DNA from: Streptomyces olivaceoviridis
Lineage (GTDB): Bacteria > Actinomycetota > Actinomycetes > Streptomycetales > Streptomycetaceae
DNA: 47,051 nucleotides
Assembly (NCBI RefSeq): GCF_014650115.1
Contig: NZ_BMUI01000043.1
Location: 1 to 47,051, forward strand
Reading direction: 5' to 3'
The notes beneath the pieces are model-generated. The model did not search any database. It was given only the letters and a program-made list of their open reading frames with translations, and was not told the DNA's origin. The position numbers and the translations under genes were made by a program. Each line of letters begins with the position of its first letter. Within the stretch, counting starts at the first letter, position 1. Of the stretch, positions 1-8,373 are shown piece after piece.

Positions 1-857
1 GTGAACTCCGGCTCGTTGCTCCTGGCCAGCTGCTCCTCGGTGACGTCGGCGTCCGCCAGCTGCTGGTCGGTCTTCCGCGGGCCCTCCGAGAAGTCCGTGA
101 CCTCGGGCGGCTGTTGCCGTGGTGTCGCGTCCGCGGCGCTCGGCGCACCCGGATTCGCCGGAGGCTGGTCCGGGCGCAGCGGGACGACCTGCTTCTCCTT
201 GGCCTTGGAGGTGTCGGGGGCCGCCTTGGTCGTGGTCTCGATGTCCTTCGCCGAGGCCTTCTTGCCGTCCGTGACCTTGCCGTCGACCGCGCCCTTGACC
301 TTCTCGGCCTTGCCGGAATCGGCGAACTTGTCCGCCTCGTCGAGGTTCTTGGGGGCCTGCGCGGCGATCGCCTCGTTGACCGCCGCGATGAAGGCCGCCT
401 TGTCGAACGCGCCGGGCCTGGCCGCGTTCATCTTCTCCGCGTTGGCGGCCTTGCCCTGCGCCTCCTTGTCGTCGGGCGGGGCCTTCGCCGCGTCCTGGGC
501 GGACTTCGACTCACTTGCGGCAGGCTGGTGGTGAGCGATCTTCTGCTTTTTCGCGGCAACGTCCGCGTTCACTCGCCGCATGCCGGGCGCCTGCGAAGGC
601 GGCGTCTTGACCGGAGCGGTGTACCGCTGCGCCACCAGCCGGGAGACAGCGGCGTTCCCTGCCGTCCCCTGAAGTAACTGAACGGTGTGCCTGCTCAGCC
701 GCCGAGTTTGCGGTACCGGGGCGGGTGCGGGTGCCTGTCCGGGAACCGGGGAGCTCTGCTGGGGTGCGTCGCGGGGAGACTGACGTGCCCCATTGCTGTC
801 GGGTGACTTCTCCGGAGTGGCTTTCACGGCAACAGCCCCATCGCCTCGCCCGCTCAT
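1..857 (-). CDS. eCIS-associated core-domain-like protein (3' end outside window)
   Basis: A minus-strand frame stays open from an ATG at 855-857 to the left edge, about 285 residues, and no stop is seen. The N-terminus (MSGRGDGAVAVKATPEKSPD) leads through a Pro/Gln-rich stretch into VQLLQGTAGNAAVSRLVAQRY. This is the LQ-x-x-AGNxAVxRLV motif of proteins encoded with extracellular contractile injection systems and of DUF4157-type proteins. A Lys/Ala/Asp-rich, probably coiled region follows, ending in TEEQLARSNEPEF at the edge. GGGAG lies 11 bases before the ATG; an in-frame GTG at 911 is an alternative start. Codon 675-677 (read in reverse) is TTA, so translation may depend on the bldA tRNA. 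The eCIS link is from memory of the motif; the exact role (cargo, adaptor or structural) is unknown. The neighbouring eCIS genes would lie outside the window. Confidence 0.65.
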   Translation of the reverse strand, partial: MSGRGDGAVAVKATPEKSPDSNGARQSPRDAPQQSSPVPGQAPAPAPVPQTRRLSRHTVQLLQGTAGNAAVSRLVAQRYTAPVKTPPSQAPGMRRVNADVAAKKQKIAHHQPAASESKSAQDAAKAPPDDKEAQGKAANAEKMNAARPGAFDKAAFIAAVNEAIAAQAPKNLDEADKFADSGKAEKVKGAVDGKVTDGKKASAKDIETTTKAAPDTSKAKEKQVVPLRPDQPPANPGAPSAADATPRQQPPEVTDFSEGPRKTDQQLADADVTEEQLARSNEPEF

Positions 858-1524
858 CCGGCCGTGCGCTCCCTCAGCATGCGAAGGAACACAGAGCTGA
901 GGGATGAGCACCCGGGTAGTCACCGGTGCAAAGACGGCTGCCCGATGGGGAAGCGTGGGGCAGAGATGATTGGCGCAGTCAACGGACGCGTACCGATCGG
1001 CCTTCGTTTCGTACACCCTCACGGGCCATGAGGAAATGCCACGGCCCGTGAGACTGGAGCGCGTGGGCGTGGCGTGAGACAGCCTGAGAATCAGCAGGTC
1101 AGCCTATGGACGACGCGGCGTGTGCAGACGGCCCGTGATCAGGCCACCCGTTCGGCTCCGTGTGCGTGGGCTGGCACGGGGGCACCCCGCTGTGTGCGTT
1201 GTGAGTGCCCTCCGGGCGGGGGTGTCGCGGCCCGGTCCCCGAGTCCGGTCGCGACGCCCACCGGGCGCCGGCCCCGGAACGCCGCCGCGCGCCCGAGCGG
1301 GGTGGCCGGCCGCGTTGCTTCGCGCGGGAGCGGTCCATCCTTCGTACAGCTGCGTGCGGTAGCCGTCCGCGATCGCGCTCAGTCCTCGTTGGTTGCTCAC
1401 CGGCCAGATGGCGGTGCCCTGGTCCGGTGTCGCCTGGCTGGCGGGCCGAGGGCGACGCCGGATGTCGGTGCTCTGTGGTGGAGCGGCTGCCTGACCTGTT
1501 ACGTCAACTCGTCAAGGGGCATGG
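858..1524. other. Intergenic region with a coding-like remnant
   Basis: No complete gene is convincing here. On the minus strand, roughly 1320-1470, one frame has typical codon bias and reads DQGTAIWPVSNQRGLSAIAD followed by GYRTQLYEGW before becoming Arg/Pro-rich, so it looks like a fragment of a gene I cannot name. The rest includes the hairpin at 1018-1052 and presumably the promoter of the minus-strand gene ending at 857. Confidence 0.4.
1018..1052. terminator. 10-bp perfect inverted repeat
   Basis: CTCACGGGCC at 1018-1027 is exactly repeated in reverse complement (GGCCCGTGAG) at 1043-1052, with a 15-base loop. It lies about 160 bases upstream of the minus-strand gene ending at 857 and has no T-run. 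It could be a terminator or an operator. Confidence 0.45.
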
Positions 1525-2418
1525 ATGGTTGAGGGTGAGGGGCATGGCGGTCAGCGGCCCGGCGACGGCGAGGAATCCTGTGGCTTAACCCAGCCGTCCG
1601 CGGTCCCGGACGGAGGTTCGGACGCGGACCTCGTGGTGGACCTACAGGCCCCGGGCCGTGGGTCGGCCGGGGCGGAACGGTGGGTCGTGTCGGAGGGGCT
1701 GCGCGGTGGCGTGCTGATCGGCGCAGCGGTGGCCGCTCTCGCGACGGTGGTCGGGTTCGGGATCTGGCTGGGGTCCTGGCTGAACGAGCACTGGGGGATC
1801 TATGCCGTTGTGCCGCAGGTGGCGTTCATGCTGCTGGCCGTCTGGGGTCTGGCCGGCGAGCAGCGCCGGCGGTGGGAGAAGCGGCGGGCCCGGGGGGTGC
1901 GGATGTCTCTGGAGAAGATCGACGCTCTGCACCACCGGGAGTTCGAGTTCGCGGTGCGGGATTTGATGCGCCGCGACGGGTTCGAAGTCGAGCGGGTCGG
2001 CGGAGCGCACGATGGCGTCTGTGACGTGCGCGGTGTAGACGCTGACGGCCTGATCTGGGCCGTTCAGTGCAAGCACAAGCGAGACGGCTGGGAGGGCAAG
2101 GCCATCGGGGTGGACGCCTTGCAGCAGCTCAACGGCACCGCGCAGCCGGTCCACGGCGCCCGGTTCGCGGTGCTCGTCACCAACGGCCGCTTCACCCTGC
2201 CGGCGGTGGAGTGGGGCGAGAGGTACGGCGTCCACCTGATCGACCGGGGCCGGCTGGAGCTGTGGTCCGCCGAGGGCCGACCCCTGTGGAAGGTGCTGGA
2301 AGGGATCAAGCCAGCCCGGCGGCTTCCGGGACAGCGGCACCGGCGGCGGCCCGCGTCTGCCCGGGCCGCCGCTGCGGTGCCGGCCTTGGGCCGTCAGGGT
2401 CGGCCGAGGGCCCGGTAG
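1525..2418 (+). CDS. Membrane-anchored Mrr-type restriction endonuclease
   Basis: The 297-residue protein has two predicted membrane helices (about residues 61-83 and 92-111). A C-terminal nuclease domain of the Mrr_cat (PD-(D/E)xK) type follows from about residue 130. Visible motifs are the start helix MSLEKIDALHHREFEFAVRD, then AHDGVCDVRG with the likely catalytic Asp167 (or Asp163), and QCK at 181-183. The strand LIWAVQCKHK and the later FAVLVTNGRFT are typical of the family. The last 35 residues are Arg/Ala-rich and probably disordered. AAGGGG lies just before the ATG. In this family the fold cuts modified or foreign DNA; the two-helix anchor is common in Streptomyces homologues. The substrate is not known, and no methyltransferase is adjacent. 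Confidence 0.85.
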   Translation: MVEGEGHGGQRPGDGEESCGLTQPSAVPDGGSDADLVVDLQAPGRGSAGAERWVVSEGLRGGVLIGAAVAALATVVGFGIWLGSWLNEHWGIYAVVPQVAFMLLAVWGLAGEQRRRWEKRRARGVRMSLEKIDALHHREFEFAVRDLMRRDGFEVERVGGAHDGVCDVRGVDADGLIWAVQCKHKRDGWEGKAIGVDALQQLNGTAQPVHGARFAVLVTNGRFTLPAVEWGERYGVHLIDRGRLELWSAEGRPLWKVLEGIKPARRLPGQRHRRRPASARAAAAVPALGRQGRPRAR

Positions 2419-2520
2419 ATCCACCCGGCGCTGCGCCAGTCGTCGGCGGTCAGGGTGCCGCGGGCGTCAATCACCTTGAACCAGCAGGCCGCCGCCATGC
2501 CGCCCGGGGTGTTCACCCGC

Positions 2521-2838
2521 TCCGTCGGCATGCGGCTCGCCATCGTCGGCACCGCTCACCTCCAGGCCCGCGGCCTCGACCACGGACTCGACCTCGGCAA
2601 CCGGTCCGTCGACATCCTCGCCCGCGTCCAGTCCAGCCGCGCCAAGGACTACGTCCGCGAGTTCACCGACGCCCTCGCCCCATGGAGCCGGGAGCCGGCC
2701 GTCCGCGGCTTCCTCCACCACGCCCGTACCGAACGCGGCGTGACCCCGCGCCCGGGCGGATTCCGGAGGCCGGCTGAACCGCACTCCGCACGGGGTGGGA
2801 GCGGTGGCCGCCGTTGCTGCTCCTACTGCGCCCGTTGA
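2521..2838 (+). pseudogene. C-terminal remnant of an XRE/TPR-type regulator
   Basis: The frame reads MRLAIVGTAHLQARGLDHGL, then DLGNRSVDILARVQSSRAKD followed by YVREFTDALAPWSREPAVRG. I recognise this as the C-terminal end of Streptomyces helix-turn-helix proteins with TPR-like repeats (NsdA-like or 'XRE family' regulators). The DNA-binding N-terminus is missing and the residues before 2521 do not fit, so this is a fragment, not a gene. After about 2760 the frame becomes Arg/Gly-rich and overlaps the 3' end of the convergent gene. Confidence 0.55.
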
Positions 2839-4607
2839 AACCGGGAGACCTCCACGGCCCACTGCGCCACCGCTTCCAGGTCTCCCCGCGGGCGCGGCCG
2901 GCCGGCAGCAGCCGCTATCCGGGGGTAGGCCGGGTGCATGTCGTGATCGGCCCCCGTGACCAGCGCGGACAGCAAGGGCGCGGTCCCCGCGCGGCTCCGG
3001 TCTACCTGGATGAGCACAGCAGTTTGCTGGCTCCGGTCGAGGGCGGGCAAACCTGGCGGGGGCTGGGCGCGAATCTGCGCCCAGGTCAGCGTGGTTCCGG
3101 TCGCTGCTGCCTTCTGCAGGATGGTCTTGACCGCGGCGGCCAGCGGGCCGAGCTTCACCCGAGCGGGGCTCTCCGGCTTCCCGGCCGCCATAGGCTTCGT
3201 GCGGGCTCGGGGCTGAGTGGCCGTGGTGCGCGCCGGGCGTCGCTGTCGCGCCTTACGACCCCAGCTGGCGACCCGCTTGCGTTCGGGGTCCCTAAGGTTG
3301 GGGCCTGCGATGTTCGCCGCCCGCGTCAGCTCCTCCACCAGCTGCGCCAGCTCATCGTCGGCCAGGAGGTCGCTCTCGCGGGCGAGCCGCTCCAGCAGGG
3401 CACGGGCTCTTGCTGCCGACTCCTTTGCCCGGTTCGGCTTCTTGCTCTTGGAGGGCCCCGGCCTCTTCGCGGCCGGCGCCGGCCGGTAGTGCGACTGCCT
3501 GCGCAAGGCCGCCTGGGCCGGGAACTGACCGGCGTAGTCGTGCTCGCGCAGATAGGCGCGCGCCGCGGCCAGGATGCGGCGCTCCTCGGCGCTGGCACCC
3601 CGGCGGGTCAGAGATGCGGCCTGCTGAATCCCCGAGCGGACGTCCCACGCTCGTCGTTCACGGACCGCTGCCTCGAGGTCCTTGAAGATGCGGCGCTGGT
3701 ACTCCTCGTGGGTGACCAGCCACGCCTTCGCTTCCTGGAGGGCCCGCTCGGCTTCGGCGCGGGCCGTGGAGGGCAGGCTGTCCAGGAAGGAGCTGCTGCC
3801 GTTGCAGAGCCGGCGCACGTGGTCCACCGTCCCCGTCCGCTGCGCTGCCTCCAGGCCGCGGACGAACGTGACCACGCTCTCCGGCAGAGCGCCCCGGCCG
3901 GAGGACGGCGCCGGTACGGCCGGCCGGTTCCCGGCGGCGGCACGGTCGTGCAGGATGCGGGAGGCAGCAGGGGTGAGCAGGCCCTCGTCCGTCCACGTGC
4001 ACTCGCTGAACGGGACCCACTCGGTGGAGCGGGCCAGGCTCTGGGTTCCGATCCACACGCTGCGACCCACCCCGTCGCTGTCGCACCTGACGCGGTAGAC
4101 GTACGGGCAGCCCGCGAGCACATCCGGATCCGGCACCACGCCGGGGCCGAGGATCACGGCACCTTGATGCTCCCAGTCCGGCTGCACGGCGGCGTCCATG
4201 TGGATGCGCAGAGACAGCCCGTCCTCCAGCTCGACGTCGACGAGGGAGCCGATCGGCGGCGGAAAGGCGAACCGGGCGGCCCGACCGAACTCGAGCAGCG
4301 AGCGCGACATCGCCGACTTCACGTACAGGTGGTCCGCGCTGGACTCGCCGACGGACGGCCGACGGCAGGTGTTCGGGGCACAGTTCGGCAGCGGATTGTG
4401 CTGGAAGTGGCACTGGCGGTCGACGTAGAGCTTGGTGGCGAGCTGGCCCCCGCAGCCGCCCAGGAGCAGCCCACACCAGAATGTGTCCTGCTGGTGGGCG
4501 CGGCGGAAGACGTCGAGTTCGATCGCCTCCGTTGGCAGGATGATCGGGACATCGGAGTGTTCATCACCGATGACCGCGGTCTGCACCAGTCTCGTGTCCC
4601 GCACCAC
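2823..4607 (-). CDS. CoiA-like / Cys-rich hypothetical protein
   Basis: A GTG at 4605-4607 gives a 594-residue protein; a second GTG follows directly. The open frame extends to 5066, but its first 150 codons overlap the DUF6262-like frame and look non-coding, so I place the start at 4607. An N-terminal Cys/His cluster (C45, C52, C66, H67, H70, C76, C81 in DTFWCGLLLGGCGG and DRQCHFQHNPLPNC) suggests a zinc site like that of actinobacterial 'competence protein CoiA' homologues. The middle part (SLVDVELEDGLSLRIHMDAA) is mixed alpha/beta. The C-terminal half is helical, Arg/Ala/Lys-rich and probably coiled. I cannot assign a biochemical role. It is followed convergently by the regulator remnant at 2521-2838 and preceded by another element-type gene. 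Confidence 0.6.
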   Translation of the reverse strand: MVRDTRLVQTAVIGDEHSDVPIILPTEAIELDVFRRAHQQDTFWCGLLLGGCGGQLATKLYVDRQCHFQHNPLPNCAPNTCRRPSVGESSADHLYVKSAMSRSLLEFGRAARFAFPPPIGSLVDVELEDGLSLRIHMDAAVQPDWEHQGAVILGPGVVPDPDVLAGCPYVYRVRCDSDGVGRSVWIGTQSLARSTEWVPFSECTWTDEGLLTPAASRILHDRAAAGNRPAVPAPSSGRGALPESVVTFVRGLEAAQRTGTVDHVRRLCNGSSSFLDSLPSTARAEAERALQEAKAWLVTHEEYQRRIFKDLEAAVRERRAWDVRSGIQQAASLTRRGASAEERRILAAARAYLREHDYAGQFPAQAALRRQSHYRPAPAAKRPGPSKSKKPNRAKESAARARALLERLARESDLLADDELAQLVEELTRAANIAGPNLRDPERKRVASWGRKARQRRPARTTATQPRARTKPMAAGKPESPARVKLGPLAAAVKTILQKAAATGTTLTWAQIRAQPPPGLPALDRSQQTAVLIQVDRSRAGTAPLLSALVTGADHDMHPAYPRIAAAAGRPRPRGDLEAVAQWAVEVSRFQRAQ

Positions 4608-4773
4608 GTCGCCCCCACTCAACCCTCTGCAACAAACGATAGATCGCTGGATACATACGCGCGGGCGTTCCGCCGACAGCGGACCCGTCAGCGGGCCAGT
4701 ACGCCTATGTGGGCCAGTCGGCGTGCCGGATGGTACCGAGCGGACGTCCGCTCCTGGGCTCCAGACGAAGTGG

Positions 4774-5178
4774 TCAGGAGCAGGTGAAGCCGTCCTGGCG
4801 CCGCCGCTCGGCGAGCACAGAGACGCCTCCCTGTCGATGACCGGGACTGCGAAGGGCTTCGTTCTCGATGGACAGCTCGGTGACGGCCCGGCGAAGGAAC
4901 GCGGTCGTGCGGCGTTCGACGGCCAGCTCATCCTTGGCCTGCTGTAGTTCCTCCCGCGTCTTCTCCAGCTCGCGGGCCATGGCCGCCATCGCCTCGGGCA
5001 CCGCTTCACGGGCCCTGACCTGAGCCTGGTAGGACTCCACGAGGTCGGCGTGCTGGTAGACGACATCCCGGCGCAGTCCGGCTTCGACGGCGAGCTCGCT
5101 GGTGGTCAGCCTGCCGGTCCTGGAACGCAGCGGGGTGCCGGTCAGCAGCCGCTCGGCCTCTGGGTGTGCGGGGCGCAG
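4774..5178 (-). pseudogene. DUF6262-like protein, 5'-truncated
   Basis: A minus-strand frame from 5178 downward reads LRPAHPEAERLLTGTPLRSR, then a helix-turn-helix-like stretch TTSELAVEAGLRRDVVYQHA. A strongly predicted coiled coil follows (ARELEKTREELQQAKDELAV). This matches small DUF6262-type proteins encoded beside integrases and transposases. No ATG/GTG/TTG lies between the upstream in-frame TAG (about 5225) and the GTG at 5040, which would remove the helix-turn-helix. The native start therefore seems lost, unless CTG at 5178 is used. The last 25 residues no longer look conserved. Confidence 0.55.
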
Positions 5179-5226
5179 GGCCGGCCGGCGCGGTACCTGC
5201 CCAGAACGTGCCGATGACCCGGACTA

Positions 5227-5625
5227 GCACGGCAAGCCCCGACGCTCGGACCTGTGGCGTGAACAAGCCGGGAGTACGGGGAGCGTGTGCTTGCACGAGT
5301 ACCAGCCAGCGGTGAGGCCCGATGAGGGAGCCGGGGTGTGTCGTCACGGGTCGGTGGCAGGCCGATTGCCGTACACCTCTGGCACTTTTGACGCACCACC
5401 GGCCTGAAGGACCGCTCTCTCTCACGGCAGGACACGATCGGAGGTCGCCTCCCGAACCCCTGGGAGTTCGGGCTCCCGCACCGGTCAGCGGTTACCTCGC
5501 CGCGCAGCACGGTTCCAGGGGCCGGCCCACTGGCCGGCCGCGGGTGGAAGCGGCCCGGGACACCAGGCATGCTCTCCCACAGCTCCTCGCGCGGCGGGCA
5601 CTTTCCCTCGGGGTGCCGCAACGAT
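5227..5625. other. Intergenic, nothing recognised
   Basis: Several overlapping open frames exist, but none has a recognisable protein sequence or consistent third-position bias across its length. I see no convincing gene, RNA or strong hairpin. Confidence 0.4.
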
Positions 5626-5973
5626 TCAGGCGTAGTCCGCCCGGAGCAGTTCCCCGGTGCCGGCAGGCACCAGGCTTCCGCACCGCTCGCACTCCTGCTC
5701 ACGCTCGTTCACGCGCGGCGGGGCCGCCTTTCGCTCCTCCGGTGGCGGGCAGTCCTGCGGGTGCCGGGCCTTCGTCATCGGGGCCAGCGCCGTTCCCACC
5801 TGGTAGTGGAGGCATTCCTCGGCCACCAGCCAGCCACCGCACCTCCCCCAACTCGTGGCCTTGAGGACGGCCGGGGCGTTGCGTACGGCGTCCTGGGAGA
5901 GGTACCGCGCCGCGCGGATGCCGATGGTGTCGGCCCCGAAGCCTGTGTGAACGTGCCGACGGCCTTCGCTCAC
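5626..5973 (-). CDS. Small zinc-ribbon-like hypothetical protein
   Basis: The 115-residue frame starts at GTG 5973 and has strong G/C third-position bias throughout. It contains GRCGGWLVAEECLHYQVG, a CPPP motif, and near the end ECERCGSLVPAGTGELLRAD, so it has two CxxC-like or Cys pairs that could bind zinc. An internal ATG (MTKARHPQDCPPP) is a possible alternative start. I do not recognise a family; similar small Cys-containing proteins occur on actinobacterial integrative elements, which fits the neighbours. Confidence 0.5.
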   Translation of the reverse strand: MSEGRRHVHTGFGADTIGIRAARYLSQDAVRNAPAVLKATSWGRCGGWLVAEECLHYQVGTALAPMTKARHPQDCPPPEERKAAPPRVNEREQECERCGSLVPAGTGELLRADYA

Positions 5974-6030
5974 GTAGCAGAAGCGACCAGGGACGCTGCC
6001 GAGTCCCGTTCATCCGAGGGGACCCGGCAG

Positions 6031-6180
6031 CTAGTTTCCGCGTTGCTTGTCGGCGTACAAGGCGCCGACGTTGAACCCTTGGGCCCAAGTGATCGCCAGC
6101 AGACCACGGATGGTCTCTTCGGGCGTCTTGCTCTGCGCCAGACCTCGCAGCATGGTCTCGGCATCCAGCGACTGTGCCAC
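6031..6180 (-). pseudogene. Small hypothetical protein fragment
   Basis: A minus-strand frame with good codon bias reads IKLVADAVAQSLDAETMLRG, then TPEETIRGLLAITWAQGFNV and GALYADKQRGN before a TAG at 6031-6033. An in-frame TGA lies just upstream (about 6209), next to the transposase fragment at 6222, so a mobile-element insertion probably removed its 5' end. GTG at 6180 would still give a 49-residue peptide. The family is unknown. Confidence 0.4.
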
Positions 6181-6221
6181 CGCGTCAGCTACCAGCTTGA
6201 TGGTGGGTCATCGAACATACC

Positions 6222-6350
6222 ATGTCCTGGCTGACCGGCTACCGGCGTCTCAACCACCGTTACGAACGGAAACCAGGCAACTACCTGGCCCTTCTCGGAC
6301 TGGCATCCGCCCTCTGCTGCTACAAGCGGTTTCTCAGACTGACCATGTAG
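6222..6350 (+). pseudogene. IS5-family transposase C-terminal remnant
   Basis: ATG 6222 to TAG 6350 encodes 42 residues: MSWLTGYRRLNHRYERKPGN followed by YLALLGLASALCCYKRFLRL. This is the typical C-terminus of Streptomyces IS5-family DDE transposases (YRRLNxRYE, with the catalytic Glu). Nothing of the rest of the transposase is present upstream. Confidence 0.7.
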
Positions 6351-6449
6351 GACACGGTCTTACAGTCCCTGAGCGGGCGTGCATGCCGGCCGAGGTGTCC
6401 TGGTGGTGCCGCTTGCTGCGTCTAGTGCTGCCGTGCCGCAGCGGTGCCC

Positions 6450-7053
6450 GGTCGTGTGCTGGTACGACGGCGGCGGCCGGCACCGGGTCAACGCGATGGC
6501 GATCGAGGCCCTCGGACGGGCCCGGACGCAAGGCGTGGACCCCGACGGCATGGAGGAGTTCGCCACCGCCCACGCGGCTACGGCCGGCGCCACCGGTTGG
6601 GAGACCGGGGCGCCGGCCGCCCCGTTCAACGTCGCGAACGCCCTCCCGCGGCACCGGCTACACCAACGTCCGGCACCGCACGCAGGCCACGCCGGAGTGC
6701 GGCGCACGCCGCACCGTCGTCCTGCACCGCGCCGACGAGACGCAGCCCGCGCGCCGCCCGCCGTCCGGCTGCCCAAGCCCCGGCCCACGACCGGCCCGCA
6801 CCCGAGCGCCGGCACCGGCCTGGCCGGCGACGCCCCCGGCTCCCGCTCCGCGTCGGCCGGGGGCGTCGCCGTGGGCTGCGCGGCTCAAGGAGCTCGGCAT
6901 CGGCCCCACTTCGCGGGCAGGCCGGACGGTGGCGTATCCGTGGCAGGAGTCAGCTGGCGGAACTCGCCCGCACCCTTGGCGCATTGCAGCTGTCGCGTCG
7001 CTTCGAAACCGGGAAGGGAAGGGGGCAAGGACTCAACGAGGGCATGGGGGGCC
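6450..7053 (+). pseudogene. Frameshifted hypothetical gene of element type
   Basis: Three plus-strand frames carry consecutive coding-like stretches. At 6450-6640: GGRHRVNAMAIEALGRARTQ and PDGMEEFATAHAATAGATGW. From about 6640 to 6950, in the next frame: GYTNVRHRTQATPECGARRT, then VVLHRADETQ and LKELGIGPTSRAGRTVAYPW. From 6950, in the third frame: QLAELARTLGALQLSRRFET. The codon bias switches frames at about 6640 and 6950, which indicates two single-base indels in one former gene. I do not recognise the product. Confidence 0.45.
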
Positions 7054-8259
7054 ATGGTGCGCGAGACGGTGTTCCGAAGCGAAGACGTGCCTGCCGCGGA
7101 CCGGTTCGACTACTGGCGTGAACTGATGATCCAGACGCTCGCCCCACTGGACATGAGCAGTGACCATGCTGACGATTTCCAAGCCTCCATGAAGCTGCTG
7201 GAGTTCGGTGCGGTGCACGTTTCGCCGCAGACCTTCCAGTCGATGCGCTTCCACCGGACTCCCGAGCTGATCCGGCGGTCTGATCCGGGGCTGTTCCACA
7301 TGTCGCTGGTCACGCGCGGGACGGTAGGCATCGTCCAGCGTGGACAGGAGACCACGTACAACCCTGGTGACCTGTGCGTGGTCGGCTCCTCGCGGCCGTT
7401 CGACTGCCTAGCGGCCAGCGGCCGACGAGCGGTGGAAACGGTAGCGGTCGCATTCCCCACGGAGATGCTGGCTTCGGCCGGGAACGCGGTCGACAAGCTG
7501 ATCGGGCACCCCGTATCAGGACGGGAAGGCTTCGGTGCCCTGCTGGCGCAGTTCCTCACCCGCATCACGACGGACACCGGTTCCTTCACGTCCTGCGACG
7601 GCCCCCGGTTAGGGGTCATCCTGCTCGACCTGCTGTCCGGGCTATTGGCCCACGTCCTCGAAGCCGAGAAGCTGCTCACGCCGGAATCTCACCGCCGGAC
7701 GCTTGTCCTTCGCATTCGTGCCTTCGTCCGGAGCCACCTGCACGACCCGCAACCGACCCCGCGCAGCATCGCCGCCGCCCACAACATCTCCACCAGCTAC
7801 CTGCACCGCCTCTTCCAGCACGAAGAGGAGACAATCGCGGCCTGGATACGCCACCAGCGCCTGGACCACACCCGCCGCGACCTCGCCGACCCGGCCCTGC
7901 GCACCACCCCCATCCACGTCATCGCCGCCCGCTGGGGCTTCCCTCGCGCTGCCGACTTCACTCGCGCCTTCCGCGCTGCCTACGGCATGCCGCCCAGCGA
8001 CCACCGGCATCACGCGGACGCTCCAGTCCGAGTGGACTCATCCCCCAAGCCGATCGAGGACCCCTCGCTAGTCCCAGGTGCCGTCCGCCGACCAGCGGCG
8101 ATGCCGTTCAGAGACCGTCTTCCAGGCCCCGTAGCGTTCCGGCAGGTCACGCCACGGGACACCGGTGCGGACCCGGAACAGGATCCCGTTGACCACCCTG
8201 CGATGGTCGCTCCACCGGCCTCGCCGACGGCCCGCCGAGGGCAGATGCGATTCGAGTAG
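7054..8259 (+). CDS. AraC-family transcriptional regulator with altered C-terminus
   Basis: ATG 7054 gives 401 residues. Residues 1-200 form an AraC-binding-like sensor domain (VPAADRFDYWRELM, then MRFHRT and LVTRGTVGIVQRGQE). Residues about 215-320 hold the two-helix-turn-helix AraC domain (SIAAAHNISTSYLHRLFQHE, and HVIAARWGFPRAADFTRAFR ending YGMPPSDHRHH). A normal protein of this family would stop shortly after residue 325. Here the frame runs another 75 residues through the antisense strand of an IS5 transposase remnant at 8068-8328, so the native stop seems replaced by a rearrangement junction near 8065. The DNA-binding part is complete, so it may still work. The target is unknown; no intact gene follows on the same strand. 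Confidence 0.85.
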   Translation: MVRETVFRSEDVPAADRFDYWRELMIQTLAPLDMSSDHADDFQASMKLLEFGAVHVSPQTFQSMRFHRTPELIRRSDPGLFHMSLVTRGTVGIVQRGQETTYNPGDLCVVGSSRPFDCLAASGRRAVETVAVAFPTEMLASAGNAVDKLIGHPVSGREGFGALLAQFLTRITTDTGSFTSCDGPRLGVILLDLLSGLLAHVLEAEKLLTPESHRRTLVLRIRAFVRSHLHDPQPTPRSIAAAHNISTSYLHRLFQHEEETIAAWIRHQRLDHTRRDLADPALRTTPIHVIAARWGFPRAADFTRAFRAAYGMPPSDHRHHADAPVRVDSSPKPIEDPSLVPGAVRRPAAMPFRDRLPGPVAFRQVTPRDTGADPEQDPVDHPAMVAPPASPTARRGQMRFE

Positions 8260-8328
8260 CGACCACTCGCGATTCGTCAGATCCCCCGACCCATGCCCCG
8301 TCCAACGAGCAACCGGTCGGAGAGTCAC
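8068..8328 (-). pseudogene. IS5-family transposase N-terminal half
   Basis: The 86 residues read GDLTNREWSLLESHLPSAGR, then HRRVVNGILFRVRTGVPWRD and WKTVSERHRRWSADGTWD before a TAG at the junction. This is the DUF4096 N-terminal domain of IS5 transposases. The family normally continues after GTWD with a short linker and LVAQADADGDLDW; that continuation is found on the opposite strand from about 12270. Confidence 0.8.
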
Positions 8329-8373
8329 ATGATCCGTCGGACAGTGCCTGGCCGCGGGCCTCGACCGGCCTCC

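Noticed and set aside
1074..1532. Overlapping frames in the 858-1524 gap as genes
   Set aside because: Arg/Pro/Gly-rich translations on both strands with no ribosome binding sites; only a short minus-strand remnant looks coding.
2814..4787. Long plus-strand frame of 657 codons
   Set aside because: It is the antisense shadow of the CoiA-like gene; high GC keeps antisense frames open.
2823..5066. A single 747-residue minus-strand protein
   Set aside because: The first 150 codons overlap the DUF6262-like frame, which has the coding bias there; the credible start is GTG 4607.
6379..8259. 626-residue AraC fusion protein starting at 6379
   Set aside because: The upstream part shows coding bias in changing frames (a decayed separate gene); MVRETVFRSEDVPAADRF at 7054 is the normal start of this AraC type.
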